The notes beneath the pieces are model-generated. The model was not told the origin of the DNA. It saw nothing but the letters and a program-made list of their open reading frames with translations, and searched no databases. DNA of 42,500 nucleotides, from assembly GCA_012295275.1 (NCBI GenBank), contig CM022671.1, positions 7,158,727 to 7,201,226 of the forward strand, in the 5' to 3' direction. The position numbers and the translations under genes were made by a program. Positions 34,621 to 42,500 of the stretch are shown piece by piece (the stretch's first letter is position 1; each line of letters opens with the position of its first letter). Source of the DNA: Chrysomallon squamiferum (lineage: Eukaryota; Mollusca; Gastropoda; Neomphalida; Peltospiridae).

Positions 34621-35640
34621 TAAAGGATAAGGAATAAATTTACTAAAGTAGCTCATAATAATGTCTTATGATGCATTAAACACTATGATCTAATTGTGTT
34701 GTTATAGAGTTGATAATAAAATATATATGGAATATGGAAGTTTGATTGCAGAAGTGAGATATGGAATGATATACTCTGTCTATAAAATGATGAATTATAT
34801 GATTAGTCGTCTAGCACTCTGGAATATTTTGTTTCGTAGTAAAATTTAAGGCATGAAATCGCATCCCGTATTTAACAAAATTAAGTCTGGTAAACCGTGA
34901 TGAAATAAAATTAAGTGTATAATTAATAATGAAATTAGATTATATTCGGTATAAAACTCTTTTATTTACAGCGAAATGGGTAATATTATAAAGTTCCATT
35001 TTAAAATGTAGCGACATACTTTCTCTGTTATACGTGCATGCAAAACAATCTATCCTCTCCTCTGCACTGTAGGAACAATGTACTGTTGTAGAGTTAACTG
35101 TGGGATTCTCTCTGTTTTAATAAACTGGATGGACGTTCGTTGAACCCTACAGCAATATTGTCTGGTAATCCATCAGTAGCCAAATCAGCTGAAGCAGAAC
35201 TAACTTTCACTTCATCATCTAGATTCGCTGATATCTAATTTAAAGCAGACAAGTCAATACAGCAAGATATGTGTTAAGTGCATAGATTCATTTGTGCATG
35301 TGTTTGTTTTAGCGTGTGTGTGTGAATGTATGTATGTACGACTACGTATGTATGTGTGTATGTATATATAGTTGTGATTGTCTGAATGAATTAATGTTGG
35401 TATATATGTAAGTAATTATTTAAGTGCTTACATATGTTTGTTTTCTTTTACAAAATATCTAGACAGAAACAGAGACAATATTTTTATACGTAAGAGATAA
35501 AACCTAACTATATATATACATAATTATCTTTTATACAGGGTTTTTCATTTTTAAACCTCAGGCAATCTTGTTCGTGCAAAACATAGTACCCATTATATTT
35601 ATCTTTTAAAATCGCAGTTTGTCACGCACAACACAAATAA
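34621..35640. other. Non-coding stretch
   Basis: AT-rich; TATGGAAT-type words near 34727 and 34750 may be worn array units. GT/TATG-rich stretch at 35300-35370. No gene seen. Confidence 0.6.
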
Positions 35641-35937
35641 CAGTTAGTTTGTAGTCAAATATGATGAACATTACATTTGTCATATACAACATATATAACA
35701 GTCAGGGGTTAAATATGATGAAAATTACATTTGACATATACATCATATATAACAGTTAGGGGTTAAATATAATGCACATTACATTTGTCATGCACAATAT
35801 ATATAACAGTTAGGGGTTAAATATGATGAACATTACATTTGTCATATAACAGTTAGAGGTTAAACATAATGCACATTACATTCGTCACGTACAGCATATA
35901 CAACAGTTAGGTGTTAAATATAATGCACATTACAGTT
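35641..35937. repeat. 54-bp tandem repeat, six units
   Basis: CAGTTAG begins at 35641, 35699, 35753, 35807, 35850 and 35904 (steps of 58, 54, 54, 43 and 54). Each unit continues with GGGTTAAATATRATG, then ACATTACATTTGTCAT and a TATA-rich linker; the fifth step is short because the linker is missing. Confidence 0.9.
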
Positions 35938-36141
35938 GCCTCGTAAAACCATTATCATCTTTGTACGCAGAAGGTAGCTAAACAGAGCTTCCATTAATTA
36001 TCATTCTACAATCACTGCTTTCCTGGTGGTCTTGTGATGAGTAAACATTCATTTATTACCGCCGCGTTGTTGAAGCGTTGCTGTCGTTTTGTATCGGACA
36101 GTTGGTAAACACTGCGTTCGTTCGAACCGCACTGGTTAATA

Positions 36142-36402
36142 ATGCAACATGCAATTTGTCATGTGCGCCGGATTATTCCCGCTATTAGCATTTCGAGATT
36201 AGAAGGCGAAAAGGTCTTCGTCAAACGCGTACTCGCGCGATTTATCAGCGTAGCTGGCTTCCGAAATCATTCCGCTGCAGCATTAATCACAAGCATACTG
36301 TCAGAAACATTAGAATATGAATCAGCTTGGAGATATTGGACGAAAATAGAGATTTGTACATCTCTCGTGTTTGGTTTACAGACGGCTAACGCGGGACACT
36401 GA
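36142..36402 (+). CDS. Unidentified 86-codon ORF in a CpG-rich block
   Basis: ATG at 36142 opens 86 codons to TGA. The peptide begins MQHAICHVRRIIPAISISRL and contains a stretch FISVAGFRNHSAAALITSIL; charged, polar and hydrophobic residues are mixed as in real proteins, and there is no simple-repeat content. There are several in-frame Met, Trp and Cys codons. I recognise no domain, signal peptide or membrane segment. The surrounding 36.05-36.6 kb is CpG-richer than its flanks, as in promoters or exons. It could be a small gene, an exon, or chance openness in a GC-richer tract. Confidence 0.22.
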   Translation: MQHAICHVRRIIPAISISRLEGEKVFVKRVLARFISVAGFRNHSAAALITSILSETLEYESAWRYWTKIEICTSLVFGLQTANAGH

Positions 36403-37857
<1,455 letters not shown>

Positions 37858-38039
37858 GTAAAGAAAGAATGAATGAGTTAGAGAAAGAGAGAAACAGAGT
37901 TAGTTCTACAATAAGCAAAACGATCAAAATCATTTCATCAAATCCACACCAATCCAAAAATAAAAAAATAAAAATAACACTTCCCCTTAAAAAAAAATAT
38001 ACAAACAACAGCTCCCTGTCCTCCCCACCTCCCACATCA

Positions 38040-38480
38040 TTTACGAACGGCTCCTGGAACGAGACTGGCTGGGCTACTCGTGATTTTTAGCAATCAGGCG
38101 CTGATCCCCAGCCTGGCCCATTCAATCAGAAGAAGATTTCGCTCAAATGGGATTCCTTGAATATGGATGAAGCGCCGATTTTTTCGCAGGCATCAAAACA
38201 TCTTCACGACAAACGGAGGCCTTCGTGTTATTATTAAATATAATCCTGTAGGATTATTATAAGAATGGCATGTACTTCGCGGGGAGCGGGGGTTGTTGTT
38301 GTTGTTGTTGTTGTTGTTGCTGTTGTTTTGTTTCCAGGACTGGTCTAGGCTGGATGATAATGCAAACATGTTATCTTGAAGCCGATGCCGGATCGATGGA
38401 ACTGGGTCAAAGAAGAAAATGTTTTTGTCTTCTTCGCAAACACTCGAGAGCGAGAACCTCGTAATGCCTGTCCTATCTGC
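38040..38480. promoter_or_regulatory. GC-richer block with an inverted TAATCC pair and octamer-like site
   Basis: ATAATCC-TGTA-GGATTAT (38240-38257) is a perfect inverted repeat carrying two TAATCC sites, the motif of K50 homeodomain factors (Otx/Pitx/Bicoid class). ATAATGCAAACATG near 38358 contains ATGCAAAC, one base from the POU octamer. A (GTT)n run lies at 38290-38330. Possible enhancer or conserved non-coding element; inference only. Confidence 0.3.
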
Positions 38481-38759
38481 TTGTTGCATTTAAAGGGAAT
38501 CGATAATGAAAACAAGAGAATGTAAAAAAAAATATAAAAAAATAGGTATATATGTTATAAGATTAGGAGATTTTGTTATCAATTGGGTTTATGGATATTG
38601 AGTGATTACGTAAAGAAATATAACGGGTTTTTTTTTTTTTCTTTCGCGTGATAAAGAAAAAAGAAAAAGAATATTAGAATAAATAAATAAAGAAAAAAAT
38701 GACAAAATAAATAAAAAGGAAAAAACATTTTAGAATAAATAATTTCAGTTTTCCTGTTT

Positions 38760-38925
<166 letters not shown>

Positions 38926-39843
38926 TCTATATCTTTCATTTAGTCCTAGTTATTCATCCTTGCGTCAGCCGCTGATCTATTTATTTTTTTCCATTTTATT
39001 TATACCTCCACTTTAACTGTATTCCCTTTTATTATACCCTCCAATTTAAAATAATAATAATAATAACATTAATATTTTTTATAAATTATATCCTGTTTTC
39101 TTCCCTGGCTCATCAAAATCAGAGAGAGAGAGATGCTATCAAATTTACCTAATTCTGCGAACACGCTTTTTTCTCGATATTAATCTGTAATTTTTCTATT
39201 TTACACCGCAGTATGACTGATGCTGTTACCAAAATAATTTATTTAATGATCCGCACGCCAGAAGCTTCGCTAGAGGGGTTTTTTCTGGGGTTTATTTTTT
39301 TTCTTGTATTTCTTTTTTTTTAATCTCTAAATTTAGACAAACGCATCAGCAATTAAAACACATGTACGTCTTCCTGCGACGTCAGTGACAACGTTATTCT
39401 GAATTCTTGTCTTGTTCTCTTGTAACGGACAAATATGTCATCTGCGTTGACAAACCACTGCATTTTTTTTTTTTTTTTTTTTTTATATTAAGATGGCTGC
39501 TCTTCAGAAACTTTTCAACATGTTTTAAAACGCATTACGTTGTGAAATATTCTAAACACATTAAGATTCTTGACACGCTCTGTCGGATAAAAAGAGGTGA
39601 ATGTTTTTTCTTGGCTTGCAGTAGTTTATGAAGCAGTAACACGGAGGAAACCATTCGTTATCTGGCGTCATTCGGTGACATTTTTACAGCACTCAGTGGC
39701 TCGGTTACAGCACCTTTGTGGCAGTATTTTCTTGAATTTTAAATAATTAATTATACTAAAACTGCACGCAACAGTTCGTTTCAGTGAATAGAATTAAAGT
39801 AGATGTCACTTTGAAATGTCGCTTTACAATGAATATATATATA

Positions 39844-39847
<4 letters not shown>
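38926..39847. other. Non-coding stretch
   Basis: T-run at 39462-39484. A short duplicated TTACAGCACC or TTACAGCACT block with GTGGC occurs near 39684 and 39705. No gene seen. Confidence 0.6.

Positions 39848-39898
<51 letters not shown>
39848..39898. repeat. (GT)n microsatellite
   Basis: About 50 bp of perfect GT repeat. Confidence 0.95.
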
Positions 39899-39900
<2 letters not shown>

Positions 39901-40177
39901 TTAACAATGCCCAGCATGTTTTATTAGTAATTATAATATATCAAGCACAAAAAAAAGGATACTTATAATAAAACCGTGGAAACCCGCTTTTTTCGAAAAC
40001 AAAGATTACATATCCATTAGCAGATAGAGATTTTCAATAAATACCTTCCCAGATACAGTAAATATGTTTCTTCAATGTCTCACGCGAGAGTCGTTAAATG
40101 GAATGAAAACATCTGCGACTTATCCATTATTGGGGTTTGAGGGTCTACTCTCTGAGCAAGTCGTTGCCTTTCAGTAT

Positions 40178-40262
40178 TACAGTGACAGACCAGAAATATC
40201 GCCAAAATCTATTACTTGTATTGTCACGTACAGTAACAGGCCAGAAATATCGCCATAACCAT
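40178..40262. repeat. 51-bp tandem duplication
   Basis: TACAGTRACAGRCCAGAAAT followed by ATCGCCA(A/T)AA occurs at 40178 and 40229. A worn third ATCGCCAAAATCG lies near 40276. Confidence 0.8.
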
Positions 40263-40463
40263 CAAAATCATATTAATCGCCAAAATCGTTTATTAATATA
40301 TATATATATATGTTTCTTTACGTTTCTAAAAGTCAACAACAAAGCAAGTTAGGTACTGCCAACACATCGTGATCAATCGATCACGTTTGATTGTAACGTA
40401 TTAGCCGCTGTTTCTAGGTTAATCACGTGATTTTGTTGTGTGTTTCCTCTGGGATTTTACGTC

Positions 40464-40612
40464 TTAAATGTAAAACACATAGACATAAGAAGAAGATAAA
40501 ACACACTGCTGATAGGAAATTGAAACATTTCCATCAAGGCATTAAATTTGTATTCTCTCTTTCGATCAGCATTTGCGTTTTATCTTCTTAGGTGTATGTG
40601 TTTTAGATTTAA
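40464..40612. repeat. Imperfect foldback element, arms about 48 bp, 149 bp in all
   Basis: Left arm 40464-40513 and right arm 40565-40612 are reverse complements at about 42 of 47 positions, with one 3-bp gap. Shared core words are TAAAACACATA, TAAGAAG, ATAAAAC and TGCTGAT. The 51-bp loop holds a small hairpin (GGAAAT-TGAAAC-ATTTCC). It may be a foldback/MITE remnant or a long hairpin RNA precursor; the sequence alone does not decide. Confidence 0.8.
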
Positions 40613-40974
40613 ATGTATCAACGTACAGGTTAAATACATTTGTGTTTTTGTGTTGTTGTAGTGATACTTTATTATTAGCATAAGATAGTCTCCAGTGACA
40701 TTTAAATAATCTCATAGAAGTAGAATGGTTTTAATTAGGTTATTTTGTTCGTACTAACATAGATTAAACTAACTCGAAAATAAAGAATATTTTCTTTTGT
40801 TGACGATACTTTCACTTTCGTTATAATGAAAATAATTTCAACTTGAACATTGTATACATCACGATGTTGTTGTATCCTGTTTTTGAAATAATGGAAGAGA
40901 TGAGAAGAGATTTGTTTACAGCATTCATAAATAAAAAAGCTTCCCGAATCAACATAATTTTTTTTGTTTGTTTT

Positions 40975-40979
40975 TGTTT

Positions 40980-41010
<31 letters not shown>

Positions 41011-41145
41011 TTTTATTTTATTTTATTCTATTTTTATCTCTTTTTTTTAAAATAAAAAACCAAACTTATTTATTTATTTATTTTATTTTATTTTTTTTAA
41101 ATAAAAAACAAACTTATTAACTTTATTTACTTATTTATTGTTGTT
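40975..41145. repeat. (TTTA)n/(TTTTA)n field with an approximately 65-bp duplication
   Basis: TTTA units pass into TTTTA units, then TTTTTTTAAAATAAAAAACC-type sequence and AAACTTATT; this order is repeated once. Confidence 0.85.
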
Positions 41146-41639
41146 ATTTTGAAAATAATTAAAAATAAACTTTTTTTTTTCCTTTCTAACTCAGCTCACA
41201 TGTGAACTATTTTTTTTTAAACTGAAATTCTAGAACAAAAATAACAACATTAGTTCAGCTAAGGTTTGATAACGTACAATTACTGTGACATCGAATTAGT
41301 GTTTGAAGCGAGGCTGATGTCGCGTGCTACGAGATCTGGGGCGCGTGCACTGATTGCCGAAAGCGCAGTCTGCACAGAACTTTACTCGAGTAGAACAAAA
41401 CCAAGATTTGTTCAGCCTGGCTTCATTTCTTCCGCTTTAAGCATTGTTCACATTCATAATAACAAAAAGATTAGAGAAAAATAAAAGCCACTCAAAAAAA
41501 TCTTCACGACATCTCCAAGCGAAAATGGAGAAAAGAATTCCTCTAATTGTCATTTCACCTGAAGGTGATTAATTCTAGAGAAATATATCCAGGCGTGATG
41601 TGATCGATAATTCTTCAAATCTGTGGGAGTTTTTTTATG

Positions 41640-41670
<31 letters not shown>

Positions 41671-42399
41671 CATACGTCCATCTTTGCAACATATCATTAA
41701 AGCGATATAAATGTATTAATTAGTGAGTTTCGTTATTATAAAGTCTTTTGTCGATCAGCGAAGCGTTTAAACCAATCGAGCTGTTTCACTTCTCTTCTTC
41801 CGAACGAAATTCTTCAACCTTAATTATCACAGTGGCTAACAGTGACACGGAATCAAGATGGCGTTATTAATATCATTTTCACATTTTCTTTTTTATCTTT
41901 AATCTCATTGGGGGGAATTTTTTCTCTACGTCTTTTCATCTTCTTTTTTTCTTTTTTCTTTTTTTTCTCTCACTAATGACTAAGACAAGACGAAAATATC
42001 TCATGGTCTGAAAAACATTATGTTAAAGGTTATAATATAATTTTCTGATGCTTGTTTTTTTTTTTTTTTTCTGTTAAAAACAAATTACGTTAACGCTGTG
42101 TTAATTTAGTTTTCTTGTTTTTGTGCTAAAACAGACAATATACACGTTCTTTGGTTGTAATAACAACATAATTAGCTTGATGGAAGCTCGCTTTTTCAGT
42201 TACAGATCTTGATAACTGAAAAACAAAAATACACCTTGAATTTGATTTTTGAAAAATAATGATTACCGTGCAATGTTCTAAACAATTATATATATATGTG
42301 TGGGTGTATATATGTATTTAGGTACGTATGAACTTGTGCGTATGAACTTGTTTGTGTTCATTTATCTAAGATTGTATACGTTCGAATCTATATGTACGT

Positions 42400-42402
<3 letters not shown>
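41146..42402. other. Non-coding stretch with a CpG-richer patch
   Basis: 41280-41420 is CpG-richer and carries an open frame (41266-41484) with no recognisable family. A palindrome TCACCTGAAGGTGA lies at 41555-41568. (ATT)n at 41641-41671 and a TTTTTTC-rich tract at 41941-41967. Confidence 0.55.
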
Positions 42403-42436
<34 letters not shown>

Positions 42437-42500
42437 TACAAACATACAGGCATACATACATACATACATACATATATATATACATGCATATATACATACA
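42403..42500. repeat. (CA)n and (CATA)n microsatellite at the window end
   Basis: CA repeat to about 42432, then CATA and TATA units running to the last base. Confidence 0.95.

Noticed and set aside
35537-35620. Possible exon after TTTATACAG starting with a Trp codon in USP phase
   Set aside because: The peptide is hydrophobic and unlike USP, with no donor before the stop.
35641-35937. Interstitial telomeric repeat
   Set aside because: GGGGTTAAA occurs once per 54-bp unit and not as tandem TTAGGG.
36100-36180. GTTCGAACC near 36117 as a tRNA B-box
   Set aside because: No A-box at a suitable distance on either strand and no cloverleaf.

Overview
This is AT-rich eukaryotic nuclear DNA packed with simple-sequence repeats: long (AG)n/(CT)n, (AAT)n/(ATT)n, (GT)n/(CA)n and TAC/ATC/GAA-type trinucleotide tracts. 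It also holds many partly decayed tandem arrays. The only recognisable protein fragment is a spliced first exon of a universal stress protein (USP) of the animal type. Together these fit an invertebrate genome with very long introns, most likely a mollusc and possibly a cephalopod. That assignment is inference. No bacterial, viral or organellar genes are seen, and no reverse transcriptase or transposase is readable in any frame. Most open frames in the window are translations of microsatellites.

Layout. 1-6 kb: microsatellites, a roughly 200 bp element present twice (1951-2199 and 3478-3684) with an (AG)n tract inside each copy, and a broad TAC/ACT trinucleotide field. 6.0-6.45 kb: a CpG-richer promoter-like stretch and the USP start exon (6373-6445, + strand) with a clear GTGAGT donor. 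6.45-20 kb: no recognisable coding sequence, but a series of decayed tandem arrays (about 40, 150, 22 and 89 bp units) and a CpG-richer patch at 8.76-8.94 kb with factor-like motifs. 20.05-20.13 kb: a possible minus-strand first exon encoding a basic, presequence-like N-terminus, with a tandem pair of perfect CRE sites about 500 bp upstream of it. 21-27 kb: microsatellites, E-box/CLEAR-like palindromes and a GTR-rich trinucleotide region. 27.10-27.48 kb: a short non-autonomous hAT-like DNA transposon. 27.75-28.25 kb: a roughly 117 bp decayed array. 31.1-31.8 kb: a CpG-rich promoter-like block with ETS and YY1-type motifs and a possible first coding exon. 33.2-33.56 kb: an exon-like ORF followed by a 28-bp-period array of TCTCGCGAGA-type palindromes. 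34-36 kb: 32-bp and 54-bp tandem arrays. 36.1-36.4 kb: an unidentified CpG-rich 86-codon ORF. 38.0-38.5 kb: a GC-richer block with an inverted TAATCC pair. 40.46-40.61 kb: a long imperfect foldback (arms of about 48 bp). 41-42.5 kb: simple repeats.

No gene is complete here and no operon-like arrangement or dedicated multi-gene system is visible. The observations most worth a second look are the foldback, the palindrome array at 33.46 kb, the CRE pair, the 22-bp minisatellite with block-wise variants, and the unusual density of independent tandem arrays at different stages of decay. Exon calls other than the USP exon are tentative and depend on transcript evidence.
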